Part shown: in pieces, positions 9,409 through 18,023 of the stretch | How positions within the stretch are numbered: position 1 is the stretch's first letter | How the letters are laid out: the number at the start of each line of letters is the position of its first letter | Source: Collimonas arenae | Lineage (GTDB): Bacteria > Pseudomonadota > Gammaproteobacteria > Burkholderiales > Burkholderiaceae_D | Direction: 5' to 3' | DNA: 64,000 nt | NCBI RefSeq assembly: GCF_000786695.1 | Contig: NZ_CP009962.1 | Span: 2,356,001 to 2,420,000, forward strand | The notes under the pieces: model-generated | Databases searched by the model: none | What the model saw: the letters and a program-made list of their open reading frames with translations, nothing else | Told to the model about the DNA's origin: nothing | Made by a program: the position numbers and the translations under genes

Positions 9409-10809
9409 ATGAAAGCACCTTCTAAAGCACTGTCAGATCCGCAGTTAGATTCCCTCCGCGTACCACCCCATTCGATCGAAGCAGAACAGTCCGTTTTAGG
9501 TGGATTGCTGTTGGATAATGCGGCCTGGGACAAGATCGCCGACTTCGTCAATGCCGACGATTTCTATCGCTACGACCATCGGATCATCTTCCAGCACATG
9601 GTCAAGCTGATCAACGGCAGCAAGCCGGCAGACGTCATCACCGTGTTTGAATCGCTGAGCGGTACTGGCAAGGCTGAAGAAGTGGGTGGTTTGAGCTATC
9701 TCAATGCGCTGGCGCAAAACACGCCGTCGGCGGCGAATATCCGCCGTTACGCCGAGATCGTGCGTGATCGCGGCGTTCTGCGCAAACTGATCACCGTCGC
9801 CGATGAAATCTCCGGCCAGGCGTTCAGTCCGCAAGGCAAGGAAGTCAAGCAGATGCTGGACGAGGCGGAATCGAAGATTTTCGCGATTGCCGAAGAGGGT
9901 GCGCGCGGCGCCCAGGGTTTCCAGGAAATCCAGCCCTTGCTGACGCAGGTGGTGGAACGCATCGACGAACTCTACAACCGCGACAACCAAAGCGATATTA
10001 CCGGCGTCTCGACCGGTTTTATCGATCTCGACAAGATGACCTCCGGTCTGCAAAAAGGAGACCTGGTGATCGTGGCGGGCCGGCCGTCGATGGGTAAGAC
10101 GGCGTTCTCGGTCAACATCGGCGAAAACGTGGCGATCGACAGCGGTTTGCCGGTTGCAATTTTTTCGATGGAAATGGGCGGCACCCAGCTCGCCATGCGT
10201 ATGCTGGGTTCGGTAGGCAAGTTGGACCAGCACCGCCTTCGTACCGGCCGCCTGAATGACGAAGACTGGCCGCGCCTGACCCATGCGATCCAGAAGATGA
10301 ACGATGCCCAGCTGTTCATCGATGAAACCCCGGCGCTCAGCTCGATCGAATTGCGTGCCCGCGCACGCCGGTTGTCGCGCCAGTGCGGCACTCTCGGCCT
10401 GATCATCATCGATTACCTGCAACTGATGTCGGCCAATAATGCCGGTGAAAACCGCGCCACCGAAATTTCTGAAATCTCGCGTAACTTGAAGGGCCTTGCG
10501 AAAGAACTGCAGTGCCCGGTGATCGCGCTGTCGCAGCTGAACCGCTCGCTGGAGCAGCGTCCCAATAAACGGCCTGTCATGTCCGACTTGCGCGAATCCG
10601 GCGCTATCGAGCAGGATGCCGACGTGATTCTGTTCATTTATCGTGACGAAGTGTATAACCCGGATTCGCAAGAAAAGGGCACGGCAGAAATCATTATCGG
10701 CAAGCAGCGTAACGGCCCGATTGGTAGTGTGCGCCTCAGCTTCCTGGGGCAATACACCAAATTCGACAACTACGTCGGTAACCTGGATGCCCCATACGGC
10801 GGCGATTGA
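9409..10809 (+). CDS. dnaB: Replicative DNA helicase DnaB
   Basis: A 466-residue hexameric helicase that unwinds DNA ahead of the replisome. It has the N-terminal helical domain (from residue 20, VPPHSIEAEQSVLGGLL), the linker, then the RecA-like domain with Walker A GRPSMGKT (Lys230), Walker B LIIIDYLQLM and the motif SQLNRSLE. No intein is present. dnaB after rplI is conserved in this group, and a terminator separates it from the ribosomal operon. The TATAAT box 7 nt from the ATG and the lack of a ribosome site suggest a leaderless transcript. Confidence 0.97.
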   Translation: MKAPSKALSDPQLDSLRVPPHSIEAEQSVLGGLLLDNAAWDKIADFVNADDFYRYDHRIIFQHMVKLINGSKPADVITVFESLSGTGKAEEVGGLSYLNALAQNTPSAANIRRYAEIVRDRGVLRKLITVADEISGQAFSPQGKEVKQMLDEAESKIFAIAEEGARGAQGFQEIQPLLTQVVERIDELYNRDNQSDITGVSTGFIDLDKMTSGLQKGDLVIVAGRPSMGKTAFSVNIGENVAIDSGLPVAIFSMEMGGTQLAMRMLGSVGKLDQHRLRTGRLNDEDWPRLTHAIQKMNDAQLFIDETPALSSIELRARARRLSRQCGTLGLIIIDYLQLMSANNAGENRATEISEISRNLKGLAKELQCPVIALSQLNRSLEQRPNKRPVMSDLRESGAIEQDADVILFIYRDEVYNPDSQEKGTAEIIIGKQRNGPIGSVRLSFLGQYTKFDNYVGNLDAPYGGD

Positions 10810-10992
10810 TCGTTGCCTTTTTTGTTGCAGCAACGCAAATTTTACAAAACCTGTAAAGCGTTGGATAAGCGAGCCTGATATATTTCAGTTTCGTGACATT
10901 GTTTGCTTTAAATTAATACCCTTGGTTTAAATGCAATTTTAGTTTTTGTTTCAGTTTTAGATTCAGCTTAACCCTCATAAGAGAGAATAAAC

Positions 10993-11619
10993 ATGTTTGG
11001 ACGATTGATGCCCACCGAGGGCAAATTCTTTGAGCTCTTTAATCAACATGCAGAGCTATGCGTCAAAGGCGCCAAAGAAATGGTGGCGTTGATGACTAAT
11101 TTCGACGATCTGGAAATTCGCGTACACGCGATTGAGGGCATAGAGAAGCAGGCCGACCAGGTCACGCATCATGCGATCGATATGTTGCACAAGACCTTTA
11201 TTACACCGATCGACCGCGATGATATCCATCAGTTGATCACCCGCATGGATGACATTCTCGATTTGCTGGAAGATGCGGCCCAGACCATCTCGTTGTACGA
11301 CATCAAGGCCATCACGCCGGAAGCTAAACGCCTCGCCGAACTGTGCCTTGGTTGCGCCGAGAAGGTCAAGGCCGCAGTGGGCCTGTTGCACAATATGGAT
11401 AATTCGCGCGAGATCCTGGCGATCTGCGTCGAGATCGACCGCCTGGAATCGGATGCAGACCACGTGATGCGCGCGGCCATGTCGAAACTGTTCCGCGACG
11501 AACCTGATGTCCGCACATTGATCAAGCTCAAAGCCATCTACGAACTCCTGGAAACCGTCACCGACCGCTGTGAAGATGTCGCCAATATCATTGAAGGCAT
11601 CATCGTCGAAAATGCCTGA
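10993..11619 (+). CDS. DUF47 / PhoU-like phosphate transport regulator
   Basis: A 208-residue all-helical protein of the TIGR00153/DUF47 family, distantly related to PhoU. It begins MFGRLMPTEGKFFELFNQHAE and contains TFITPIDRDDI, a hallmark of the family. These proteins are nearly always encoded directly before a PiT transporter, as here, and are thought to gate or regulate phosphate uptake through that partner. A good AGAGAG site precedes the start. I do not see a clear Pho box upstream. Confidence 0.88.
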   Translation: MFGRLMPTEGKFFELFNQHAELCVKGAKEMVALMTNFDDLEIRVHAIEGIEKQADQVTHHAIDMLHKTFITPIDRDDIHQLITRMDDILDLLEDAAQTISLYDIKAITPEAKRLAELCLGCAEKVKAAVGLLHNMDNSREILAICVEIDRLESDADHVMRAAMSKLFRDEPDVRTLIKLKAIYELLETVTDRCEDVANIIEGIIVENA

Positions 11620-11694
11620 TGCAGAGTAGGGCGTTGGCTGCCATAAGCAGCCAACGCATTGATGTAATTCCTAAAAAAACGACTCTGGCTACTC

Positions 11695-12705
11695 ATGCAC
11701 ACTCTTCAAATCAGTATTTACGTTCTCGTCTTTCTCATTGCACTGGCGCTAATATTCGACTTCATGAACGGCTTTCATGATGCCGCCAATGCAATCGCTA
11801 CCGTGGTCTCCACTGGCGTCCTCAAGCCACAGCAGGCAGTCGCCATGGCGGCCTTGTTTAATTTCATCGCAATTGCGGTGTTCCAGCTTCACGTCGCCGC
11901 CACGGTCGGCAAAGGCACTATCGATCCCAATGTGGTCGACCATTACGTGGTCTTCGGCGCCCTGGTCGGCGCTATTTGCTGGAACATCCTGACCTGGTAC
12001 TACGGTATTCCTTCATCTTCTTCGCATGCTTTGATCGGCGGCCTGGTCGGTGCTGCGGTAGCCAAGGCAGGCACCGGATCGCTGATCTCCGCCGGCCTGA
12101 TCAAGACGATTGCCTTCATCGTGCTGTCGCCGCTGCTGGGCTTCGTCTTCGGCTCCATCATGATGGTGCTGGTGTCTTGGATTTTCGTACGTTCGACGCC
12201 GCGCAAGGTCGATAAATGGTTCCGCCGCCTGCAACTGGTGTCGGCCTCCATGTATAGCCTGGGTCACGGCGGCAACGATGCACAAAAGACTATCGGTATC
12301 ATCTGGATGCTGTTGATCGCCACAGGATTTTCGCAGGCCAGCGACAGCTTGCCGCCATGGTGGGTGATCATTTCCTGCTATAGCGCTATCAGCCTCGGTA
12401 CCTTGTTCGGGGGGTGGCGTATCGTCAAGACCATGGGCCAGAAGATCACCAAGCTGAAGCCGGTGGGCGGCTTCTGTGCGGAAACCGGTGGCGCGATTAC
12501 GTTGTTCCTGGCGACAATGCTCGGCGTTCCTGTTTCAACCACCCATACCATCACCGGCGCCATCGTCGGCGTTGGCGCCGCACGCCGTGTTTCTGCGGTG
12601 CGTTGGGGTGTTGCGGGCAATATCGTCTGGGCCTGGGTGTTGACGATACCGGCATCGGCCTTCATGGCGGCGATTGCCTGGTGGATCGGGAAGCATATTC
12701 TGTAA
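11695..12705 (+). CDS. pit: PiT-family inorganic phosphate transporter
   Basis: A 336-residue inner-membrane symporter with about 10 hydrophobic segments. It holds both duplicated PiT signatures: GFHDAANAIATVVSTGVL near the N-terminus and GGNDAQKTIG in the middle. The serine-rich PSSSSHAL loop lies after the third helix. It takes up phosphate, probably as a metal-phosphate complex, using the proton gradient. It lies 75 bp after the DUF47 gene, probably in one transcript, and a strong bidirectional terminator follows. Confidence 0.92.
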   Translation: MHTLQISIYVLVFLIALALIFDFMNGFHDAANAIATVVSTGVLKPQQAVAMAALFNFIAIAVFQLHVAATVGKGTIDPNVVDHYVVFGALVGAICWNILTWYYGIPSSSSHALIGGLVGAAVAKAGTGSLISAGLIKTIAFIVLSPLLGFVFGSIMMVLVSWIFVRSTPRKVDKWFRRLQLVSASMYSLGHGGNDAQKTIGIIWMLLIATGFSQASDSLPPWWVIISCYSAISLGTLFGGWRIVKTMGQKITKLKPVGGFCAETGGAITLFLATMLGVPVSTTHTITGAIVGVGAARRVSAVRWGVAGNIVWAWVLTIPASAFMAAIAWWIGKHIL

Positions 12706-12731
12706 GCAGAACGGCTGACAGACAGAAAATC

Positions 12732-12771
12732 AAAAGGGCGGTGCATAGGTAACTATGCGCCGCCCTTTTTT
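12732..12771. terminator. Bidirectional terminator between pit and emrB
   Basis: A 13-bp stem (12736-12748 with 12753-12765) has a 4-nt GTAA loop. It is flanked by AAAA on the left and a T-run on the right, between convergent genes, so it can stop transcripts from both sides. Confidence 0.9.
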
Positions 12772-12834
12772 ATGCAGCCCACTATCCGGGCCGCCTTTTG
12801 CTCAATACACTTATCTGTCGTTATCGCTGAACAT

Positions 12835-14412
12835 TTAGTGCGCGCCACCGGCATCGACCGGCACGCTGGAACGCTGCGGCTTGGTGAGCCAGACAAGGGC
12901 AATCAACATTACGAACAACACTGCCGAAATCCAGAATATATCGGTCGCGCCCTGAGTCGCAGCTTTGACTGTAATCAGGCGGTCGATGGTGGCCCAGGCC
13001 GCCGGTTCCGGCATGCCTTGCGCTGTCAGATTGTGCACCGCCTCGGTAAATGCGGGGCTGTGCGGACCGGTAAATTCCGTCAGCTGCGAATGGTGCAGGG
13101 AAGTGCGGCGATCCCACAAGGTGCTGGTGATCGAAGTGCCCATGCCGCCGAACATGATCCGCACGAAGTTGGACAAACCGGCCGCGGACGGGATTTTCTC
13201 CGGTGGCTGGCCCGACAGGATGATCGAGGTCAGCGGGATAAAGAACATCGCCATCGCTGCACCCTGGATAATGGTCGGAATCATCAATGTGAAGGTGTCG
13301 ACATTCTCGGTGAATTGCGAACGCAGGTAAAACACCACGGCAAAGATAAAGAATGCCGTGCTGGCGACCCAGCGCGCATCGACCTTGGGCAGTAACTTGC
13401 CGATGAACGGCGACAGGATGATGGCGAAGATCCCGACTGGCGCCATCACTTCACCCGCCAGGGTTGCGGTATAGCCCAATGTGGTTTGCAGCCACAAAGG
13501 CAGGATCACCAGGCCGCCGAACATCAGGCCGTAGCCAACCGAGATGGCGATCACGCCGCCGCTGAAGTTACGGCTCTTGAACAGCCTCAGGTCGACTACC
13601 GGATGGTCGTCGCCCAATTCCCAGATAACGAAGTAGATGAAAGCAATCAGGGCGACTGCTCCCAATATCACGATGGTCGAAGAGTTGAACCAGTCGAGTT
13701 CTTTGCCCTTGTCCAGCATGATTTGCAGAGAGCCAACCCAGATCACCAGCAAGGCTAGGCCGATTTTATCGATCGGCAGGTTGTAAGTCGCCGATTCGCG
13801 CTTGTGATAAATCGACCAGGTGGCCCAGGCGGCAAATACGCCGACCGGAATGTTGATATAGAAAATCCATGGCCAGGTGTAATTGTCGGAAATCCAGCCG
13901 CCTAGCAGTGGCCCCATCACTGGCGCCACCAGGGTGGTCATGCCCCAGAACGCCAGGGCCATGCCGCTCTTGGCGGGCGTGTAGCTGGATAACAGTAACG
14001 ACTGCGACAACGGAATCATCGGTCCCGCGACCGCGCCTTGCAGCACGCGGGCGGCGATCAGTACTTCCATGCTGGGCGCCAGGCCACACAATATCGATGA
14101 CAGTACGAACAGGATGATCGAGGTCACAAACAACCGTACCTGACCGAAGCGCTGGGTCAGCCAGCCAGTCAGCGGCACCGAGATGGCGTTGGCCACCGCG
14201 AACGAGGTGATGACCCAGGTACCTTGTTGTGGCGAGACGCCGAGGTCACCGGAGATGGCAGGAATGGAAACGTTGGCAATCGACGAGTCGAGTACGTTCA
14301 TGAACACGGCAAGCGATAATGCAACCGTGCCCATGACTAGCTTGCCGCCGGTAAGCGGCGGCAAGGCTTGTTGAGGCGGCCGTGGTGGCGGCGCTGGTTT
14401 TGGGGAACTCAT
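12835..14412 (-). CDS. emrB: DHA2-family MFS multidrug efflux pump EmrB
   Basis: A 525-residue inner-membrane drug:proton antiporter with 14 predicted helices. The N-terminus is proline-rich and cytosolic. Helix 1 contains FMNVLDSSIANVSIPAI, the D-x-T/S-I-x-N-V motif of 14-TM MFS pumps, and WVITSFAVANAISVPLTGWL follows. It works with the adaptor EmrA and the outer-membrane channel encoded just upstream as a tripartite exporter of hydrophobic compounds. It is the last gene of the marR-nodT-emrA-emrB operon. A long hairpin sits in the 99-bp gap before it. Confidence 0.92.
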   Translation of the reverse strand: MSSPKPAPPPRPPQQALPPLTGGKLVMGTVALSLAVFMNVLDSSIANVSIPAISGDLGVSPQQGTWVITSFAVANAISVPLTGWLTQRFGQVRLFVTSIILFVLSSILCGLAPSMEVLIAARVLQGAVAGPMIPLSQSLLLSSYTPAKSGMALAFWGMTTLVAPVMGPLLGGWISDNYTWPWIFYINIPVGVFAAWATWSIYHKRESATYNLPIDKIGLALLVIWVGSLQIMLDKGKELDWFNSSTIVILGAVALIAFIYFVIWELGDDHPVVDLRLFKSRNFSGGVIAISVGYGLMFGGLVILPLWLQTTLGYTATLAGEVMAPVGIFAIILSPFIGKLLPKVDARWVASTAFFIFAVVFYLRSQFTENVDTFTLMIPTIIQGAAMAMFFIPLTSIILSGQPPEKIPSAAGLSNFVRIMFGGMGTSITSTLWDRRTSLHHSQLTEFTGPHSPAFTEAVHNLTAQGMPEPAAWATIDRLITVKAATQGATDIFWISAVLFVMLIALVWLTKPQRSSVPVDAGGAH

Positions 14413-14447
14413 GAAGGCATTCCGGTAAGGGTTATTGCGTATTTGAC

Positions 14448-14488
14448 GCCGTCAGCGGCGCCATCCAAACGATGGCGTCCGCTACGGC
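14448..14488 (-). repeat. Intercistronic stem-loop between emrA and emrB
   Basis: CGCCATC (14459-14465) pairs with GATGGCG (14471-14477) over a CAAAC loop. It is extended outward by AGCGG/CCGCT and GCCGT/ACGGC with single-base bulges, giving about 17 pairs. No T-run follows, so it is more likely an mRNA-processing or stability element than a terminator. Confidence 0.6.
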
Positions 14489-14511
14489 ATGCGCCGGCGA
14501 ATTGCATGCGA

Positions 14512-15726
14512 TCAGTGTGCCGCCGCTGCATTGTTGTTGGCAGCGATAATGCTGGCGATACGGGCGTCGGCTTCCTGGCCACTCTTGTCGAATACGTCGG
14601 TGGTGTAAGCCGGTGCGGTGCGTGCAGAGCCGGCTGTCAGCGAAGTGCCCTCAGTCTGCGCAACGTCAACGCTGACGTCCATCGAGACGCCGATACGCAG
14701 CGGATGGCTTTCCAGATCTTTCGGATCCAGAGAAATACGCACTGGGATCCGCTGCACGATCTTGATCCAGTTGCCGCTGGCGTTTTGGGCAGGCAGCAGC
14801 GCGAACGCGGAGCCGGTGCCAGCCGCCAGGCCGATCACCTTGCCGTGATACTCGATCTTCGAACCGTATAGGTCGGATTTCAAGGTTACCGGCTGGCCGA
14901 TGCGCATATTGTTGATCTGTACTTCCTTGAAGTTGGCGTCAACCCACAAGGCGTTCAGCGGGACGATGGACAGCAGCGGGCTGCCAGCGGCAACGCGCTG
15001 ACCAACCTGCACCGAACGCTTGGCGACATAACCGGTGGTCGGTGCCAGCAAGGTGGTGCGGGCCAGGTTGATATAGGCATTGCGTACTTGCGCCGATGCG
15101 TTCAGCACGTTCGGATGCTGTTCAACCGTGGTGCGGTCGGTCAACACCTTGTTGGACGACAATTGTTCACGCGCGGATTGCAAGGCCGCTTCAGCACCTT
15201 GCACGGCGACCTTGGCGTGATCCAGTTCTTCCTTGGAGACAGCACCGGTGCTGATCAACTGCTGGCGGCGCGCCAGATCCGAACGAGCTCGCTCCAGTTC
15301 TGCGGTGCGAGCGGTGACGCCGGAGGTCAGCGTATTGTTATTGACGAACAGTGTGCGCACCTGGCGTACGGTCTGCGCCAATTGGGCTTCAGCCTGGTCC
15401 AGTGCGACCTTGGCATCGGCTTTATCCAGTTCCACCAGCGGTTTGCCGGCTTGCACCAGTTCGGTATCGTCGGCATTGATCGCCAGCACCGTGCCGCCAA
15501 CCTGTGGCGTCACTTGCACCACGTTGCCACCGACGTACGCGTCATCGGTGCCTTCGTAATGACGGGCGTAGATGAACCACCAGATGCCATAGGCGATCAG
15601 GACGATGATAAGGGCGATGGTGACTGCAATCAGCAAGCCGCGGCGTTTGCCATTGGTTGCGGCAGGCGCCGGAGCAGCAGCAACGCCGGCCGTTGGTTCT
15701 TTTGGAGTTTGATTTGGTGTTGTCAT
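14512..15726 (-). CDS. emrA: EmrA-type membrane-fusion (HlyD family) adaptor
   Basis: A 404-residue periplasmic adaptor starting MTTPNQTPKE at 15726; the longer frame upstream overlaps the intergenic spacer and looks spurious. A single N-terminal membrane helix (about residues 35-55, LIAVTIALIIVLIAYGIWWF) is followed by the lipoyl half-motif EGTDDAYVGGNVVQVTPQV, a long alpha-hairpin (about 105-220) and beta-barrel domains. It links EmrB to the NodT channel. The gene starts 40 bp after nodT and is clearly co-transcribed. Confidence 0.93.
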   Translation of the reverse strand: MTTPNQTPKEPTAGVAAAPAPAATNGKRRGLLIAVTIALIIVLIAYGIWWFIYARHYEGTDDAYVGGNVVQVTPQVGGTVLAINADDTELVQAGKPLVELDKADAKVALDQAEAQLAQTVRQVRTLFVNNNTLTSGVTARTAELERARSDLARRQQLISTGAVSKEELDHAKVAVQGAEAALQSAREQLSSNKVLTDRTTVEQHPNVLNASAQVRNAYINLARTTLLAPTTGYVAKRSVQVGQRVAAGSPLLSIVPLNALWVDANFKEVQINNMRIGQPVTLKSDLYGSKIEYHGKVIGLAAGTGSAFALLPAQNASGNWIKIVQRIPVRISLDPKDLESHPLRIGVSMDVSVDVAQTEGTSLTAGSARTAPAYTTDVFDKSGQEADARIASIIAANNNAAAAH

Positions 15727-15766
15727 GATGCGGGTTTCGCAATAAGTGAACGGTTGTTTTAATGAA

Positions 15767-17281
15767 TCAGTTAGTAGCGCTTGCTTGCGGATTGCTGCCG
15801 GCGTTGGCCTCGGCCGGGCTGAGGCCCGTTGCGTTGCCATCGAAGCCGCCTCCCAGCGACTTGATCAGGTTGACGCGCAGGTCTGCCCTGCGTGCACGCG
15901 TATCGAGCTCAAGCCTGCGCGCCGCCAGCCAGCCGATTTGGCTGCTCACGACCTGCAGCATGTTGGCGGTGCCGACTTGTTGTCGTTGTTCCGCCAGTTT
16001 CATGCCGCGCTCGGCCGCTTCAACTGCGATCTGCTGATTCTTGCCTTGTTCCTCGGCGGCGCGTAGCGATTGAACACTATCCGCCACTTCGTGGAAGGCG
16101 TCGTTTAGCGCCTGGTTATAAGTGGCGACTGCGCCGTCATAGGCGGCGACCCGACCCTTGAGTTGGGCGCGCAGCGCGCCGCCTTCAAAGATCGGCAGGT
16201 GGATTGCCGGTCCGCCGCCGACTACCTTGCTGCTATGGTTCAGGAATTGCGAGAAACTCAGGCTGGAAAAGCCGATCATGGCCGACAGGTTGATGTCCGG
16301 ATAGAATTCGGTCTTGGCTACCTTGATATCGCTTTGCGCTGCTTCCACTTGCCAGCGTGCAGCCAGCACATCCGGCCGTCTTCCCATCAAGCCCAGTGGC
16401 AGCTGGTCCGGCAGCGCGATGGCGCTGTCCGCCGGCAGCACCGGCTGAGCGATTTTCAAACCACGGTCAGGGCCCTGGCCCATTAATGCAGCGATCTGAT
16501 TACGCGTCAGTGCAATCGCTTCCTGCCATTGCGAACGTTCGGCGCGCAGACCGGCCACTTGCTGGCGGCTAGTTTGATTGTCGCTCTGGGTATCGAGACC
16601 GGCTGCGAAGCGTTGTTGGGTGAGCTTGTCCAATTTATCGCGCAGCGCCAGTTGTTGGTCAGTCAGATCCAGTTGCGCAAATTGACGGCCCAGTTGCAGC
16701 CATGCCTTCGAGATCGCTGCGGTCAACACCAGCCGCGCTGCATAATCCTCTGCTTGCGCGGCTTTGCTTTGCGATATGGCGGAGCGCAGCTGCTCGCTGT
16801 GCTTGCCCCAGAAATCCAGGTCGTAGCTAAAGTTCAAGGCGGTTTCATAGTCCGTCACATACATGCCGCCGAACGGTGGCGGATAAATGCTGTTTTCGGA
16901 AAAGCGTTCACGGGTAGCCGATAAACTGGCGCCGACTTGCGGTTTGCTGGTGGCGCCGGCCGCTTCGACCATGGCATGCGAAGCGGCGATACGGGCTGCC
17001 GCTGCCTGCAGATTTGGATTGGTGGCCAACGCTTCATCGACCAGTTGTTGCAGCGGGCTGCCGCCAATTGTGCTTACCCATGAACTGGCTGGCCATACGC
17101 CACCCTGGCCTGGCAGGGAGGTTGCAGTTGCGTAGTCGTCTGGACTGTTCGAGTGGGCAGTACTGTGAATTCCGCTGAAATTGGCACAGGCCGTCAGCAA
17201 CAGTACTGCGGCGCTGATGGCAAGGCGTTGCGTGCCGAGTTTCGGCAGGCGGCGTCTGGATGAGGATGAAAGAGGGTTCAT
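15767..17281 (-). CDS. NodT-family outer-membrane efflux lipoprotein
   Basis: A 504-residue TolC-like channel starting MNPLSSSSRRR at 17281. That start is chosen because the signal peptide then ends in the lipobox LLTAC; the longer GTG start at 17317 puts extra charged residues in front. Two OEP repeats are visible, each with long coiled coils. The motif LGLMGRRPDVLAARWQVEAAQ is characteristic of NodT proteins. It forms the outer-membrane exit duct for EmrAB. It lies downstream of the marR gene, with a 129-bp gap that may carry its own promoter. Confidence 0.92.
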   Translation of the reverse strand: MNPLSSSSRRRLPKLGTQRLAISAAVLLLTACANFSGIHSTAHSNSPDDYATATSLPGQGGVWPASSWVSTIGGSPLQQLVDEALATNPNLQAAAARIAASHAMVEAAGATSKPQVGASLSATRERFSENSIYPPPFGGMYVTDYETALNFSYDLDFWGKHSEQLRSAISQSKAAQAEDYAARLVLTAAISKAWLQLGRQFAQLDLTDQQLALRDKLDKLTQQRFAAGLDTQSDNQTSRQQVAGLRAERSQWQEAIALTRNQIAALMGQGPDRGLKIAQPVLPADSAIALPDQLPLGLMGRRPDVLAARWQVEAAQSDIKVAKTEFYPDINLSAMIGFSSLSFSQFLNHSSKVVGGGPAIHLPIFEGGALRAQLKGRVAAYDGAVATYNQALNDAFHEVADSVQSLRAAEEQGKNQQIAVEAAERGMKLAEQRQQVGTANMLQVVSSQIGWLAARRLELDTRARRADLRVNLIKSLGGGFDGNATGLSPAEANAGSNPQASATN

Positions 17282-17410
17282 GTCGGTGTTGATTTGACGA
17301 GTTGATTTAGCGGCCACGGATAAAATGACTACAAAGAATAACGACAGGGAATGACGCGGGCGTTTTTCCGATTACTTAAAAATAATACTGTATGGATAGT
17401 TCTTGCATAG

Positions 17411-17884
17411 TCAATGTGTTTTCTCTGTTGGCGTACCACTTGCCAGCAGGCGTCGCAGCATTGATTTCAAAAAGCCGATCTCTTCTGCACTGAAATCTGA
17501 AAAGTGTTTGTTGAGCACGCCGCAAAATGCTTTTGGCATCTCTTTCGACAGTTCGACGCCATCGGCGGTCAGGTGCAGCTTCATCAAGCGTCTGTCATGC
17601 GCGCAGGGCTCGCGCGTGATCAGTTCGCGCGCCACCAGTCGGTCGATCATACGCTTAGTTGACGCCGCGTCGGTATACGTCTCGCGTGCAAGATCGGCGG
17701 CGGTAGAGTATTTCCCGGTTGACAGCATCAGAAGAATTGCTCCCTGAGCATGGGTGATCCCATATTTCGCCAGGGATTCATCCGAACTCTTGACCAGCAT
17801 GGCACGCGACCGCGCCAGCAGATAGCCTATGCTTTCTTCTATCTGGTAGTTCTCCAGAGCAAATAATGGTGATGGGTTACTCAC
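17411..17884 (-). CDS. MarR-family transcriptional regulator of the efflux operon
   Basis: A 157-residue winged-helix repressor with the MarR core: YGITHAQGAILLML, then the recognition helix DAASTKRMIDRLVARELI and the wing with HDRRLMKLHLTADG. The start is a GTG at 17884. Members next to emrAB (EmrR type) release DNA on binding phenolic drugs or uncouplers. A perfect palindrome, TTGCCTAGGCAA, lies 75 bp upstream and matches the E. coli MarR operator core. Autorepression and control of nodT-emrA-emrB are inferred. Confidence 0.9.
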   Translation of the reverse strand: MSNPSPLFALENYQIEESIGYLLARSRAMLVKSSDESLAKYGITHAQGAILLMLSTGKYSTAADLARETYTDAASTKRMIDRLVARELITREPCAHDRRLMKLHLTADGVELSKEMPKAFCGVLNKHFSDFSAEEIGFLKSMLRRLLASGTPTEKTH

Positions 17885-17958
17885 GGATTTCTCACAGACT
17901 TGTATTTAACTATTTTCTCATTTGCAACGAATGCGCAATTTTATTGCCCTAATATTCA

Positions 17959-17970
17959 TTGCCTAGGCAA
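17959..17970. promoter_or_regulatory. Candidate MarR operator palindrome
   Basis: TTGCCTAGGCAA is a perfect 12-bp palindrome in the marR upstream region and equals the TTGCC-NN-GGCAA core bound by E. coli MarR. It is flanked by AT-rich arms (ATATTC left, GAATAT right) that do not mirror exactly. Confidence 0.6.
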
Positions 17971-18023
17971 GAGAATATACTGCAAAATAAACTTCTTTGC
18001 TGGCGACGCTCTAGAAACGTTCC

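Noticed and set aside
9496..10833. A 445-codon open frame antisense to dnaB
   Set aside because: It lies fully opposite dnaB, has a Gln/His/Arg-biased composition typical of a shadow frame, and has no recognisable domain. The real gene is on the plus strand.
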